This document shows positions 42,059-52,025 of a DNA stretch of 52,542 nt, piece by piece. Below the pieces are notes generated by a model that made no database searches, had not been told where the DNA came from, and was given only the letters and a program-made list of their open reading frames with translations. Position 1 is the first letter of the stretch. Each line of letters starts with the position of its first letter. The position numbers and the translations under genes were made by a program. The stretch comes from Candidatus Nomurabacteria bacterium CG1_02_43_90 (lineage in GTDB: Bacteria > Patescibacteriota > Minisyncoccia > Phycocordibacterales > UBA1550), in the NCBI GenBank assembly GCA_001871765.1, contig MNVN01000015.1, forward strand, positions 1 through 52,542, given 5' to 3'.

Positions 42059-42526
42059 ATGACGACTAAAGAAATTACAACAAAAGAAGAAGAAATCACT
42101 GTTACGGAAAAGACTCCCGCAGTGAAAAAAACCGCAGCTCGTTATATCGAAGCAGTAGGTCGTCGTAAGACTTCAACCGCACGTGTACGAATCACGGAAG
42201 CTTCAAAAGGATCTTTGGTTATTAACGGTAAAGACCTCGCTACGTATTTTCCTACTCTTGAATTACAAAAAATAGTAAACGAAGCAATAGAGAAATCAAA
42301 AGTCGCAGGCAAGTTTATGGTTACGGTTGTCGTGCGCGGAGGAGGTATCCACTCACAAGCAGAGGCTCTTCGTCACGGACTTTCTCGAACTCTCGTGAAA
42401 TTTGATGAGGAAATTAGAAAACCTTTAAAGAAACTTGGTTTTCTTAAACGTGACCCTCGCATGAAAGAACGTCGTAAATTCGGACTCAAGAAAGCACGTA
42501 AGGCTCCACAGTGGAGTAAGCGTTAA
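42059..42526 (+). CDS. rpsI: Ribosomal protein S9
   Basis: 155 residues. The protein proper starts near YIEAVGRRKTSTARVRI after an acidic/Lys-rich N-terminal extension of about 30 residues. VVRGGGIHSQAEALRHGLSR is canonical. The C-terminus ends in KAPQWSKR, the tail that reaches the P-site tRNA. It is the last gene of the ribosomal cluster and is followed by a terminator. Confidence 0.96.
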   Translation: MTTKEITTKEEEITVTEKTPAVKKTAARYIEAVGRRKTSTARVRITEASKGSLVINGKDLATYFPTLELQKIVNEAIEKSKVAGKFMVTVVVRGGGIHSQAEALRHGLSRTLVKFDEEIRKPLKKLGFLKRDPRMKERRKFGLKKARKAPQWSKR

Positions 42527-42552
42527 AGTTGGTATCGATATTCTCGCAAAAT

Positions 42553-42590
42553 GGAGGTCATTACAAAAAGTAATTTCCTCCCTTTTGTTT
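42553..42590 (+). terminator. Rho-independent terminator after rpsI
   Basis: GGAGG-tc-ATTAC pairs with GTAAT-tt-CCTCC around a loop of five A. CTTTTGTTT follows. Confidence 0.75.
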
Positions 42591-42612
42591 AATATGTTAA
42601 AATAGGTATCTC

Positions 42613-43281
42613 ATGACACAAAAAAAAGACATAAAAGATGGGGAAAATTTAGAAGAAATTATGGATAGCGAACAGGGAGCGAACTCTCTTGACAGTACCT
42701 CTGGTGATGTATATGATGGTTTCGTTCCGTCAGAAAAAGATATGAAAGATGAAGAAATTCAATTTGAAAATGAAGACGAATTAGAAAGCCCTGCCTTAGT
42801 ATTGAAGAAAATACGTGGAAAACTGCATCTTTGCGAAAAGGAGAAGAAGGAGTATCTTGATGGATGGCAACGAATGCGTGCAGACTTTGCAAATGTGCGA
42901 AAAGAAGAAGAAACACGTCGTGGTGAGATGATAAAATTTGCATCAGAAGGTCTCGTTGAAGATCTGCTCCCTGTACTCGATAGTTTTTCTATGGCATTTG
43001 CAAATAAGGATGCCTGGGAGAAAGTTGATGAGAATTGGCGGAAAGGAGTTGAGTATATCTATGCTCAAATATATTCAATCCTTGAGTCGCGCGGGCTTAC
43101 AGAGATAGGGAAGATAGGAGAACCCGTAGACCCACGCCTCCACGTCACGATGGCAGAAGTATGTACTTCTTCAGAAGAACAAGTACATACAATTGCAGAA
43201 GTAATACAAAAAGGGTATCATTTACACAGTAAGGTTATTCGTCCCGCAAAGGTAAATGTATTTGCAAAAACAGAGGCTTAA
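42613..43281 (+). CDS. grpE: Nucleotide exchange factor GrpE
   Basis: 222 residues. A long acidic N-terminal stretch (about 1-75) precedes the coiled coil (ADFANVRKEEETRR) and the beta-wing domain (IGEPVDPRLHVTMAEV, KVIRPAKVNV). It releases ADP from DnaK, the next gene. TAAAAT (42598-42603) ends 9 nt before the ATG. Confidence 0.95.
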   Translation: MTQKKDIKDGENLEEIMDSEQGANSLDSTSGDVYDGFVPSEKDMKDEEIQFENEDELESPALVLKKIRGKLHLCEKEKKEYLDGWQRMRADFANVRKEEETRRGEMIKFASEGLVEDLLPVLDSFSMAFANKDAWEKVDENWRKGVEYIYAQIYSILESRGLTEIGKIGEPVDPRLHVTMAEVCTSSEEQVHTIAEVIQKGYHLHSKVIRPAKVNVFAKTEA

Positions 43282-43314
43282 GCCCTCCTTCGAGGGTCTA
43301 CACCCAAGATGCGG

Positions 43315-43339
43315 ATCAACTAATTCGGAGATAGTTGAT
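43315..43339. promoter_or_regulatory. Inverted repeat with 9-nt spacer before dnaK (CIRCE-like layout)
   Basis: ATCAACTA-N9-TAGTTGAT. The arms do not match the CIRCE consensus, but the 9-nt spacing and the place in the grpE-dnaK gap are the same. It lies about 37 nt upstream of the dnaK -10. No hrcA gene is in the window. Confidence 0.4.
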
Positions 43340-43391
43340 TCAAAAGTCGAATCTTATTTTAATAATCGCATTTAATATAATCACAATATAT

Positions 43392-45293
43392 ATGGCAAAA
43401 ATTTTAGGTATTGATTTAGGAACAACAAATAGCGCTGTCGCTATTATTGAAGGAGGCGAACCGCGTATTGTAGAAAATATTGAAGGTGTGCGCACTACTC
43501 CTTCGATTATTGCGCTCTCAAAGAGCGGAGAACGGTTGGTAGGGTTGTTGGCAAAACGACAGGCGGTAACAAACCCTCAGAATACACTTTTTGGGATTAA
43601 GCGTATGATCGGGCATACCTTTGAGGATGAAGGGGTACAGCGAGACAAGAAGACCGTTCCTTTTGGGATAGAAAAGTCACCTACCGGTGGCGTGATGGTA
43701 AAAATGGGGGATCGTCAGTATCGCCCTGAAGAGATTTCTGCAATGGTACTTCAGAAATTGAAGGCAGATGCAGAAGCAAAACTTGGTGAGAAAATAACAG
43801 AGGCGGTAATTACCGTCCCTGCATACTTCAATGATTCACAGCGTCAGGCAACGAAAGACGCAGGACAGATTGCTGGATTTGACGTAAAACGTATCATTAA
43901 TGAACCAACTGCGGCGGCACTTGCGTACGGTTTTAATAAAAAGAAAGACGAGAAGATCGTCGTGTATGATTTTGGGGGTGGTACTTTTGATGTGTCGGTA
44001 CTCGAGGTAGGTGGCGACGTTATTGAGGTGAAGTCTACGGACGGTGACGTGCACATGGGTGGTGAGGATATTGACCAAAAGATTATTCGCCATATCGCAA
44101 GCGAATTCAAAAAGGAATCAGGAATTGATGTTTCGAATGACATTATGGCCCTTCAGCGACTGAAGGAGGCCGCAGAAAAAGCGAAACATGAGCTTTCGAC
44201 GACTCTAGAGTCAGAGATTAATATACCGTTCATTACCTCAGGTGCTGATGGTCCAAAACATTTACTCTTGAAGCTTTCCCGTGCAACACTCGAGGATCTT
44301 GCTCGTGAATATATTGATAAATCAATCGAAATTACAAAGCGTGCCATCGCTGCTTCTCCTTTCAAAAAAGAAGATATCAATGAAATCATTATGGTTGGTG
44401 GGCAGACACGTATGCCGGCAATTATTAATGCAGTAAAAGAACTCTTTGGGAAAGAACCAAATCGTTCTATTAACCCTGACGAAGTAGTTGCTATTGGGGC
44501 TGCTATTCAGGCAGGTATTCTGCAAGGTGACGTAAAAGATGTCTTGCTCCTCGACGTTATTCCTCTTTCTTTAGGAATTGAAACATTTGGAAATGTAGCA
44601 ACAAAACTTATTGAAAAGAATACGACGATTCCTGCTTCACGCTCACAAGTGTTTTCGACTGCAGCAGATAATCAAACATCAGTAGAGATACACGTAGTAC
44701 AAGGTGAACGCCCTATGGCCCCAGACAACAAGTCTCTTGGACGTTTCATACTCGATGGTATTCCACCAGCACATCGTGGCGTTCCTCAAGTGGAGGTAAG
44801 TTTTGATGTTGATGCGAATGGTATTTTGCAGGTAAAAGCAAAAGAAAAAACAACAGGGAAAGAACAATCGATTCGCATTGAGGCAAGCTCAGGACTTTCC
44901 AAGGATGATATCGCACGCATGCAAAAAGAAGCAGAGATGAATGCAGAAGAAGATGCAAAGAAACGTGATAGCGCAGAATCAAAAAATGTTCTTGAACAAA
45001 TGATCTATACCGCAGAGAAGGCACTTCGTGACAATGGAGATAAAATTTCCCCTGAAATCAAGACTGCCGTAGAAGAAAAAATTGCCACAGCTAAGACTGC
45101 AAGCTCTGGTACCGATACTGAAGCAATGAAAAAGTCAGCGACGGATCTCTCGGAAGAAGTTTCAAAAATAGGTGAAGCAATGATGAAAGACTCAGAAGCG
45201 ACAAAGAATGAAAGTACTCAGCCTGCCGAAGAAAAGGGAGCAGAGGGTGAGGGTACGGTGCATGATGCTGAGTATAAAGAAGAAGGGAAGTAG
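43392..45293 (+). CDS. dnaK: Chaperone DnaK (Hsp70)
   Basis: 633 residues. The ATPase domain begins [13 protein letters not shown] and has [17 protein letters not shown], the linker-proximal [14 protein letters not shown], and the substrate domain follows. The C-terminal lid ends in an acidic, Gly-rich tail. The start is set at ATG 43392 because the upstream 19 residues are hydrophobic and absent in the family. TATAAT (43376-43381) ends 10 nt before it. Between grpE and dnaJ, as usual. Confidence 0.98.
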   Translation: MAKILGIDLGTTNSAVAIIEGGEPRIVENIEGVRTTPSIIALSKSGERLVGLLAKRQAVTNPQNTLFGIKRMIGHTFEDEGVQRDKKTVPFGIEKSPTGGVMVKMGDRQYRPEEISAMVLQKLKADAEAKLGEKITEAVITVPAYFNDSQRQATKDAGQIAGFDVKRIINEPTAAALAYGFNKKKDEKIVVYDFGGGTFDVSVLEVGGDVIEVKSTDGDVHMGGEDIDQKIIRHIASEFKKESGIDVSNDIMALQRLKEAAEKAKHELSTTLESEINIPFITSGADGPKHLLLKLSRATLEDLAREYIDKSIEITKRAIAASPFKKEDINEIIMVGGQTRMPAIINAVKELFGKEPNRSINPDEVVAIGAAIQAGILQGDVKDVLLLDVIPLSLGIETFGNVATKLIEKNTTIPASRSQVFSTAADNQTSVEIHVVQGERPMAPDNKSLGRFILDGIPPAHRGVPQVEVSFDVDANGILQVKAKEKTTGKEQSIRIEASSGLSKDDIARMQKEAEMNAEEDAKKRDSAESKNVLEQMIYTAEKALRDNGDKISPEIKTAVEEKIATAKTASSGTDTEAMKKSATDLSEEVSKIGEAMMKDSEATKNESTQPAEEKGAEGEGTVHDAEYKEEGK

Positions 45294-45305
45294 GATGTTT
45301 TAAGA

Positions 45306-45338
45306 AAAGGCGGTCATAGGTTTGCTACCCGCGCCTTT
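45306..45338 (+). terminator. Weak hairpin between dnaK and dnaJ
   Basis: AAAGGCG (45306-45312) pairs with CGCCTTT (45332-45338) with a long loop. It may lower read-through into dnaJ, which has its own promoter. Confidence 0.35.
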
Positions 45339-45348
45339 CTGGTATAAT
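45321..45348 (+). promoter_or_regulatory. Promoter of dnaJ
   Basis: TTTGCT (45321-45326), 16-nt spacer, TATAAT (45343-45348). The ATG lies 12 nt after the -10, so the leader is only about five bases. Confidence 0.5.
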
Positions 45349-45359
45349 GGCACAATCAA

Positions 45360-46439
45360 ATGGCAAAAGATTATTATAAAATTCTTGGCGTAGACAAAAA
45401 GGCATCTCAAGACGAAATTAAAAAAGCGTTTCGTAAACTTGCACACCAGCATCATCCTGATAAAGGGGGTGATGAAAATAAATTTAAAGAAGTGAGTGAA
45501 GCATACCAGGTTCTTTCTGATGAAAAAAAACGCAACGAATATGATACCTATGGTTCAGCGGGTCCTGGGCAGGGTTTTAGTGGTGGACAAGGAGGGTTTG
45601 ACTACTCAGGGTTCGGAGGATTTCAAGGAGGGCAAGGGTTCGAAGGTGTTGATCTTAACGATATTTTCGGTGATATTTTCGGTGGAGGGTTTTCTGGTAG
45701 GGGAAGACCTCAATCACGACGAGGCCGCGATATTTCGGTAGACCTTGAGCTTTTATTTTCAGAGAGCATTTTCGGAGTTGAAAGAAAGGTAAAAATTACA
45801 AAAACTTCCTCATGTGATGCATGCAAGGGTACAGGAGCAAAACAGGGAACTACAATGAAGACGTGTGTTGAGTGTAAAGGGCAAGGAAGTATCGAGGAGA
45901 TGAAACATTCTTTTCTCGGTACAATTTCTCAGGTACGCGAGTGTTCTGCGTGCGCAGGTGCAGGTAAAGTCCCTGAAGAAAAATGCCCAACCTGTAAAGG
46001 GCAAGGCGTGGTGCGCAAACAGGAAGATATTACAATTCGTGTTCCTGCGGGCATTCAACAGGGCGAAATGGTACGTTTGACGGGAGCAGGAGAGGCTGTG
46101 CAAAATGGTGCCACCGGAGATCTCTATGTGCGTATCTACGTTGCTCCTCATAAAGTTTTCTCTCGCGAAGGAGTTAACCTTATTGCAAACCTCCATGTGA
46201 GGTTTACTGATGCAATTCTTGGCGCAGAATACCCCTTTGAGACCTTGGATGGTGGCATCCAGGTAAAAGTTCCAAAAGGGGTTTCTACGGGGGAGATTTT
46301 GCGTATTCGAGAGAAAGGAGTTCCTTTGGATGGAAAAAAGAGAGGTGATTTGTTACTTCGTGTAGAAATAAAAACCCCGACAAAGCTTTCAGGAAAGGCA
46401 GAGAAGTTATTAAAAGAGTTGCATGAAGAGGGAATCTAA
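45360..46439 (+). CDS. dnaJ: Chaperone DnaJ (Hsp40)
   Basis: 359 residues. The J domain (about 3-65) has the HPD tripeptide in HHPDKGG. A Gly/Phe-rich region (about 70-120) follows. Four zinc repeats are complete: [32 protein letters not shown]. The C-terminal peptide-binding domains end the protein. It stimulates the DnaK ATPase and delivers clients. The acyltransferase frame overlaps its last 17 bases. Confidence 0.97.
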   Translation: MAKDYYKILGVDKKASQDEIKKAFRKLAHQHHPDKGGDENKFKEVSEAYQVLSDEKKRNEYDTYGSAGPGQGFSGGQGGFDYSGFGGFQGGQGFEGVDLNDIFGDIFGGGFSGRGRPQSRRGRDISVDLELLFSESIFGVERKVKITKTSSCDACKGTGAKQGTTMKTCVECKGQGSIEEMKHSFLGTISQVRECSACAGAGKVPEEKCPTCKGQGVVRKQEDITIRVPAGIQQGEMVRLTGAGEAVQNGATGDLYVRIYVAPHKVFSREGVNLIANLHVRFTDAILGAEYPFETLDGGIQVKVPKGVSTGEILRIREKGVPLDGKKRGDLLLRVEIKTPTKLSGKAEKLLKELHEEGI

Positions 46440-47160
46440 AAGTTATATGAATTTGTTTTCTTTTATACCATTTATTTTGCAGACTGTTATGTGGGTTATT
46501 GTGCGACCAGCATTAGTGTTTTTTGCGTGCACTCGTGTTCAAGGAAGAGGGAATATACCAAGAATACAAGGAGGGGTAATCCTTGCCGTCAATCATTTAA
46601 GCGACTTTGACTCAATCCTGATACCCTCTACGTTAGGCCCTTTTTCATGGATGATGCCTGTTTTTTCAGCATCCCTTGAGAAATCTTTTTACCAAGATAC
46701 CCCATTCGGTCCTCGACCGTGGTTCATTCGTTTTTTTTATGGCGGGTTTTTTTTTAAGATGTTGGGTGCTTACCCTGTTTTGATTGGTACAAAAGGAGAT
46801 TATGAACATTCGTTAGAGATCCATATCAGGCTCCTTGAGAGAGGTGAAACCGTGGGTATTTTCCCCGAAGGGAGACGAAATAAAGATGGAGAAGTTGGGG
46901 AAGGGAAACCAGGGGTTGCGTATTTAGTATGGCGTACAGGATGCCCGGTGGTCCCCGTTGCAATTCATGGACATTATAAAATGCGCCCACGTGATTTTTT
47001 TGCGCGCAAACATTCGATTACCGTATCTTATGGCAAACCAATCACCCGAGCAGAACTTTTTGGTAAAAAATTTGAAACGATACAACCTTCACGCGAAGAT
47101 CTAAAAGATGCAACGCAAATCATCATGTCGCACATTCGGAAGATGTATAAGAGGAGTTAG
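46423..47160 (+). CDS. 1-acyl-glycerol-3-phosphate acyltransferase-like protein (PlsC type)
   Basis: Up to 245 residues; the frame starts at 46423, inside the dnaJ end, and ATG 46447 is an alternative. A hydrophobic N-terminus is followed by the catalytic NHLSDFD (NHx4D) and [10 protein letters not shown], both PlsC motifs. It would move an acyl chain to lysophosphatidic acid or a similar acceptor at the inner face of the membrane. A second acyltransferase follows 72 bp on. CPR bacteria often lack full lipid synthesis, so it may remodel imported lipids. Confidence 0.88.
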   Translation: MKRESKSYMNLFSFIPFILQTVMWVIVRPALVFFACTRVQGRGNIPRIQGGVILAVNHLSDFDSILIPSTLGPFSWMMPVFSASLEKSFYQDTPFGPRPWFIRFFYGGFFFKMLGAYPVLIGTKGDYEHSLEIHIRLLERGETVGIFPEGRRNKDGEVGEGKPGVAYLVWRTGCPVVPVAIHGHYKMRPRDFFARKHSITVSYGKPITRAELFGKKFETIQPSREDLKDATQIIMSHIRKMYKRS

Positions 47161-47232
47161 AGAATAAATGAAAGTTCAGGGTACGCATTTCTCTTTCTCT
47201 ATCTTTCTGTGGTAAAATATAAAAGATAAAAA

Positions 47233-47925
47233 ATGAAAATAAGTTTTCTGAACAAAATATTAGCGACGGACAATATTTTTATTGATACTACGTATTTTTT
47301 AATTCGTTTTTTTCTTGGTCCTATTGTTCGTTTAATTTGGGTAAAAAAAATTACTGGTTTTAAAAATATACCCAAAGAAGGTCCTGTTATCGTTGCTTTT
47401 AATCACCAAAGTTACTTCGATTTTATATGTTTTATCGCAGTGTCTCCGCGTAATATACACTATCTATCAGCTGAAAAATTTTTTGATAATGCACTTTGGA
47501 GGTTTGCCTTAAGTGTCACGGGACAAATACCTGTATACAGAAAATCAAAAGATAAGAGAGTTCTTCATCGCATGGTATATGACCATCTTGATCAAAATAA
47601 GATGATAGGGATATTCCCCGAAGGAACGAGGGCACCAGATTCATCGATAATGTTACGCGCCTATCCTGGAGTCGCTATGTATGCAATAAAAAAGAGAGTT
47701 CCTATTGTTCCCGTAGGGATTACTGGGGCATTTGAGGTGCTGTCTCGTCATGAAAATTTTCCAAAATTAAAAAAGATAGTAACTATTAATATTGGTAATC
47801 CTGTTTATTTTAAAGAATATCACTCTGTTAAATTAAATCGACGAGCACACGGTATCCTTGCAGATAAAATTATGATTGAAATATCAAAATTATCAGGAAA
47901 AATTTACCCATTTCACAATGCATAA
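47233..47925 (+). CDS. Second PlsC-type acyltransferase
   Basis: 230 residues. NHQSYFDFI supplies the NHx4D motif and GIFPEGTRAP the acceptor-phosphate motif; VPIVPVGITGAFEV is the usual third block. It is only distantly like the preceding paralogue, so the two may act at different positions or on different acceptors. TAAAAT lies 14 nt before the ATG. Its stop overlaps the HAD gene start by 8 nt. Confidence 0.88.
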   Translation: MKISFLNKILATDNIFIDTTYFLIRFFLGPIVRLIWVKKITGFKNIPKEGPVIVAFNHQSYFDFICFIAVSPRNIHYLSAEKFFDNALWRFALSVTGQIPVYRKSKDKRVLHRMVYDHLDQNKMIGIFPEGTRAPDSSIMLRAYPGVAMYAIKKRVPIVPVGITGAFEVLSRHENFPKLKKIVTINIGNPVYFKEYHSVKLNRRAHGILADKIMIEISKLSGKIYPFHNA

Positions 47926-48583
47926 ACAAGAATCAGTATTTTTTGATATCGACGATACTCTTATAAGGGGGCAAAGTCAGAAATTTTTTATGAGTTTTCT
48001 TTATCGCGAGGAATATGTTTCTTTTTTCTTTTATATTCGATTGATTGCATGGTTCCTTTTGTATCAACTCCGTATAATAAAGGACCCAGGAATTATTACG
48101 CGTTACGCTTTTAGCTTCCTTAAGAATATGCCAAGAAATGAACTCATAAGACTCGTAGACACATTCTTTAATGAAGTGCTTATTCATAAATTTCACAAAG
48201 AAGCGCTTCCACTTATTGCAGAACATAAAAGGCGAGGAAGAAAGATTTTTCTTGTTTCAAATGCTTTTGATTCAATTGTTAGTAAGATTGCATGTTTTGT
48301 TGATGCAGATGGTTTTATCTCAACGCAATTAGAAGAAAAAGAAGGTGTACTTACTGGACAAATAAATGGCACCATAAATTATGATGAAGAGAAGGTTAAG
48401 AGGGTGCTTTCTTTTTGTTATGATAATGATATATCTCTAGAAAATTCATGGGGATATGCAGATCACATTAGCGATATAGCTTTTTTGAAATTATTTAAAA
48501 ATTCTATCGTAGTAAATCCAGATAGTGTATTTAAAAAAGAAGCTACAATCTTAGGTTTTAAGATTCTTAAATTTAAAAAATGA
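47918..48583 (+). CDS. HAD-IB family phosphatase (SerB-like)
   Basis: 221 residues from ATG 47918. Motif I is FFDIDDTLI, the cap is helical and membrane-leaning (FFFYIRLIAWFLLYQLRI), motif II is FLVSNAF, and the last motif reads YADHISDIAFL. HAD-IB proteins of this shape commonly accompany PlsC acyltransferases and may dephosphorylate a lipid or its precursor. Translation is coupled at both ends: it starts within the acyltransferase and its TGA overlaps the next ATG. Confidence 0.85.
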   Translation: MHKQESVFFDIDDTLIRGQSQKFFMSFLYREEYVSFFFYIRLIAWFLLYQLRIIKDPGIITRYAFSFLKNMPRNELIRLVDTFFNEVLIHKFHKEALPLIAEHKRRGRKIFLVSNAFDSIVSKIACFVDADGFISTQLEEKEGVLTGQINGTINYDEEKVKRVLSFCYDNDISLENSWGYADHISDIAFLKLFKNSIVVNPDSVFKKEATILGFKILKFKK

Positions 48584-50241
48584 ATTTATTTTATACATCA
48601 AGTATTATATTATTTTTTTTAAGTTTTTTTATGGGTTTTTTAGTATATTTAAAAGATAAAAAAAACAAATTAAATAGGCTATGGTTTATTTTTTCTATTT
48701 TTGTTGCAACTTGGTCAATGCTTCTTTATCTTGTTTCTTCTGCGCAGAACGAACTAGATGCAGAGAAATGGCAGTATGCCCTTGATATATCGGCATTAGG
48801 TATTCCTGTGGCTTATTTTTATTTTATTACCAACTTCCTTAGTTTAAAGGTTAAGCGCGTTACGTCGATAATTATTTTTGGGGCAACTTTGGATTTGATA
48901 TTTTTTAGCACAACAACTCTCTTTAAAGTTGGGGTTATAAAGAAGTTTGCATTTTTCTGGGTTGATACTGGTCCATATTATTTTATTTTCCCATTTTTTT
49001 TTCTCTCGTTGATTTTTTGTGCGATAGCACTCCTTGTTATAGAATATCGTAAAAAAATAAATAGCATTGAAAGGAAAAAACAAATTAAATACCAACTCAT
49101 TGCGGGTGCTATTGGTTTTTCTGGTGGAGTAGTTAATTTTCTCCCACAGCTTTTCGATGTGTTTCCTTTTGGGAGCCATATCATTTTAGTTTATACTTCT
49201 ATTGTAAGTTATATGATATTTAAATACCGTCTTTTCAATGTACGCCTCATTCTTGTTGAAATCGCCATATTTTTACTCAACTTGTTTTTGTTCCTAAACA
49301 TTTTTACTTCGTACGCTAAAGTAGATTTTATTTTGAACGTTTCGGTTTCAGTAACTGTTTTTATTCTGAGCACCCTTCTTTTGAGAGGTATTTATAGAGA
49401 CATCAATGACCGAGAAAAAATTGCAGTACTTGCTCAGAATATGTCTATCGCGAATGATCGGTTACGCACGATGGAGGAGCAAAAAACTGAGTTTGTCTCG
49501 ATAGCCTCGCATCAACTCCGCACGCCCCTGACCGTTATTAAGGGATACGCATCCATGATACTTGAGGGGACTTTTGGGGCAACAAGCCCTACTGTTCGTG
49601 AAGCCGTCGAGAACCTATACAAATCAAGTGAAAAGATTGTTGTCCTTGTCGAGGACCTTTTGACCGTATCACGTATTGAACAGGGACGTATGGCACTTGT
49701 TTTTGAAAAAGTAAATTTGGTTAATTTTTTACAAGATGTTTTTTCAGAAATTATTACGGAAACAAGAGAAGCAGGTATCGATATCGCCTTTAACGTGGAA
49801 GGGAATAAGCAATTTTTTGTAAGTATTGATCCAGGAAAGTTTAAACAAGCGCTAAGACATATCCTTGATAATGCCATCAAATACACGCCAGGAGGAGGAA
49901 GAATACGAGTTTCAATTTCCCGAGAAAATCTATCTGAAAAGGCACGCATTGCTATTTCTGATACGGGGATAGGAATGAGCCCAGAGCAATTAAAATCCAT
50001 TTTTGAAAGCTTTAACCTAAGGGCAGAAATGAACAATTCAAAATCTACTAAGGTAAATAGTAAAGACGACGATAATGCTGAGCAAGAACTCGAACGTTCT
50101 CCTATAGCTAAAAATAATACAATGGGAATCGGACTCTATATTGCCGAGGAGATTATTGATGCGCATAATGGAAATTTGCGTATTGAATCTGCAGGTACCG
50201 GTACCGGTACGACCGTAATTGTGGACATACCTTGTGTCTAA
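48580..50241 (+). CDS. Membrane sensor histidine kinase with 7-8 N-terminal helices
   Basis: 553 residues. Seven or eight membrane helices (about 5-270) form the sensor; no outer domain is seen. The HisKA box is SIASHQLRTPLTVIKGY with phospho-acceptor H311. The ATPase domain has DNAIKYTPGGG (N box), DTGIGM (G1) and MGIGLYIAEE (G2). The ATP lid carries a polar insert of about 30 residues (Asn/Ser/Lys/Asp-rich), which is unusual. It is coupled (ATGA) to the lipid genes upstream, which hints at a membrane-state signal. No response regulator is in the window. Confidence 0.9.
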   Translation: MNLFYTSSIILFFLSFFMGFLVYLKDKKNKLNRLWFIFSIFVATWSMLLYLVSSAQNELDAEKWQYALDISALGIPVAYFYFITNFLSLKVKRVTSIIIFGATLDLIFFSTTTLFKVGVIKKFAFFWVDTGPYYFIFPFFFLSLIFCAIALLVIEYRKKINSIERKKQIKYQLIAGAIGFSGGVVNFLPQLFDVFPFGSHIILVYTSIVSYMIFKYRLFNVRLILVEIAIFLLNLFLFLNIFTSYAKVDFILNVSVSVTVFILSTLLLRGIYRDINDREKIAVLAQNMSIANDRLRTMEEQKTEFVSIASHQLRTPLTVIKGYASMILEGTFGATSPTVREAVENLYKSSEKIVVLVEDLLTVSRIEQGRMALVFEKVNLVNFLQDVFSEIITETREAGIDIAFNVEGNKQFFVSIDPGKFKQALRHILDNAIKYTPGGGRIRVSISRENLSEKARIAISDTGIGMSPEQLKSIFESFNLRAEMNNSKSTKVNSKDDDNAEQELERSPIAKNNTMGIGLYIAEEIIDAHNGNLRIESAGTGTGTTVIVDIPCV

Positions 50242-50299
50242 CGAAGATAAAGTTAAAGAGTCTTTAAAACTTTAATGAGGGGTATGATACAATACTGAT

Positions 50300-51958
50300 A
50301 TGAATGTTTCAACACTTGATATTATTCACAATATATCGTTTACGGGATGGACTGTTGTTCTGGTAAGTTTTTTGCTCACTCTTTTTTCAGGGATTATTTT
50401 TTGGCAAGATGTAACAAAACGAAGTAATCGTTTTTTCTTTTTCTTCGGAATCGTTATTGGAGTATGGGGTCTTGCATATGCATTTTTTGAGGGAACCTTG
50501 AGCACACCTCTTATCCATCAGTCAATCATCCTCCTTTATTTAGTCTCAGGACTAGTTCCTCTCTGCACGTTCATTTATCTCTATGTCTTTTCTACTGGAA
50601 AAAGCCCATTTTCTTTTTGGAAATTTGTGGGGCTTTTTAGTTCTTACTTGGCTATTTCTGCGACGTTAGCTCTGCCTGACTTTGTTGTAGGGTATCAGGA
50701 TGCTTTGAATGGTGAGGGAGGAAGAATTATTTTTGGGGAGGGATACCTACTTTACGCTCTCTATGTTTCCGGTTTTCTCATAGCAGGGATCTACGTTCTT
50801 GTGCAGAAATATCGAGAAAGTGCGGGAATTTTTAAGATTGTTATACGCGACCTTCTTGTAGGGATTTCTCTCGGCTTTATCGTCGTCATCTTTATAGACC
50901 TCCTCTTCCCTTTGCTTAGTGGTGGAAGTAATCTGTTTTGGGTTGGGCATTTAAGCGTCGTTATTTTTGGAATTGCCACTTCAATTATTCTTTCGCGATA
51001 TAATTTTTGGAGTATTAAAGTTGTAATGACTGAGTTTTTTATTTCGATTATTACTATCGTACTTATGATAGAGCTTTTCCTCGCAAAATCTATTCTAGAT
51101 TTGTTTATAAAAACAGCTATTGTCCTTCTCGTTGTTTCCTCAAGCTCATTTTTGGCAGGAAGTGTCCAGCGTGAGATTGAATCAAAAGAAAAGATCACAA
51201 GGCTTTTACGCGAGCTTCAATTCCTCTCAAGGCAGTTCAAAATTCTTGATAGAAAAAAAACAGAATTTCTTGCAATTTCGTCACACCATCTACGAGACCC
51301 CCTCACTGCAATTAACGGGTATGCTTCGATGCTCATGGAAGGCTCTTTTGGTGAGATATCAGCTTCACTTCACAGTGCTCTTGAAAAAATTTTTGAATCA
51401 AGTAAGCGCTTGATTACGATGATCTCTGACTTTCTTGATATTTCACGTATAGAGAGTGGGCACATGAAGTATGAATTTGAAGAAGTGGATATGAAAAAAA
51501 TAGTGGTTGAGCTTGGTGACGAGATGAAATTAAATGCTCATCGTGCGGGACTTGTTTTGAGGATAGATATCAAAGAAGGGAAATACGGTAAAGAGTCATT
51601 TTTTACAATCGGGGACGCTGGAAAGCTCAGGCAAGTTATTTCGAATCTTATCGATAATTCAATAAAATATACACCTCATGGTGAGGTGGCAGTTTCGTTG
51701 GAGAAAAGTTCCGATAGAAAAAAAATTATTTTTAGTATTACCGATACCGGTATTGGGATGAGTGAAGAAACTATCGGAAAGATTTTTAAAAAATTTAGCC
51801 GTGCAGAGGGAGTGAGTAAACTCTATACAGAAGGAACTGGGCTCGGGCTCTATGTAGCAAAAGGGATTATCAAAAAACATGAAGGTCGCATCTGGGCAGA
51901 CTCCAAAGGCGAGGGGATTGGATCATCTTTTTACCTTGAATTGGAGGCAAAGTTATAG
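50300..51958 (+). CDS. Second membrane sensor histidine kinase
   Basis: 552 residues, same architecture as the kinase before it: about eight helices (residues 10-290), HisKA, HATPase. The H box reads SSHHLRDPLTAINGY; H329 is the expected acceptor, with His instead of Glu next to it and Asp where Thr/Asn normally supports phosphatase action. N box NLIDNSIKYTPHG, G1 DTGIGM and G2 GTGLGLYVAKG are intact. TACAAT (50288-50293) ends 6 nt before the ATG, so it has its own leaderless-type promoter. The two kinases look like an old duplication. Confidence 0.9.
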   Translation: MNVSTLDIIHNISFTGWTVVLVSFLLTLFSGIIFWQDVTKRSNRFFFFFGIVIGVWGLAYAFFEGTLSTPLIHQSIILLYLVSGLVPLCTFIYLYVFSTGKSPFSFWKFVGLFSSYLAISATLALPDFVVGYQDALNGEGGRIIFGEGYLLYALYVSGFLIAGIYVLVQKYRESAGIFKIVIRDLLVGISLGFIVVIFIDLLFPLLSGGSNLFWVGHLSVVIFGIATSIILSRYNFWSIKVVMTEFFISIITIVLMIELFLAKSILDLFIKTAIVLLVVSSSSFLAGSVQREIESKEKITRLLRELQFLSRQFKILDRKKTEFLAISSHHLRDPLTAINGYASMLMEGSFGEISASLHSALEKIFESSKRLITMISDFLDISRIESGHMKYEFEEVDMKKIVVELGDEMKLNAHRAGLVLRIDIKEGKYGKESFFTIGDAGKLRQVISNLIDNSIKYTPHGEVAVSLEKSSDRKKIIFSITDTGIGMSEETIGKIFKKFSRAEGVSKLYTEGTGLGLYVAKGIIKKHEGRIWADSKGEGIGSSFYLELEAKL

Positions 51959-51991
51959 GAGTCTCTCCTGGGTTATTTTATCAAATTCCTT

Positions 51992-52019
51992 TTGAAAAAG
52001 AGCTAGTTTCTGGTACTAT
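51992..52019 (+). promoter_or_regulatory. Promoter of trpS
   Basis: TTGAAA (51992-51997), 16-nt spacer, TACTAT (52014-52019), with the ATG 7 nt after the -10; a leaderless mRNA is likely. Confidence 0.5.
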
Positions 52020-52025
52020 AGGGAA

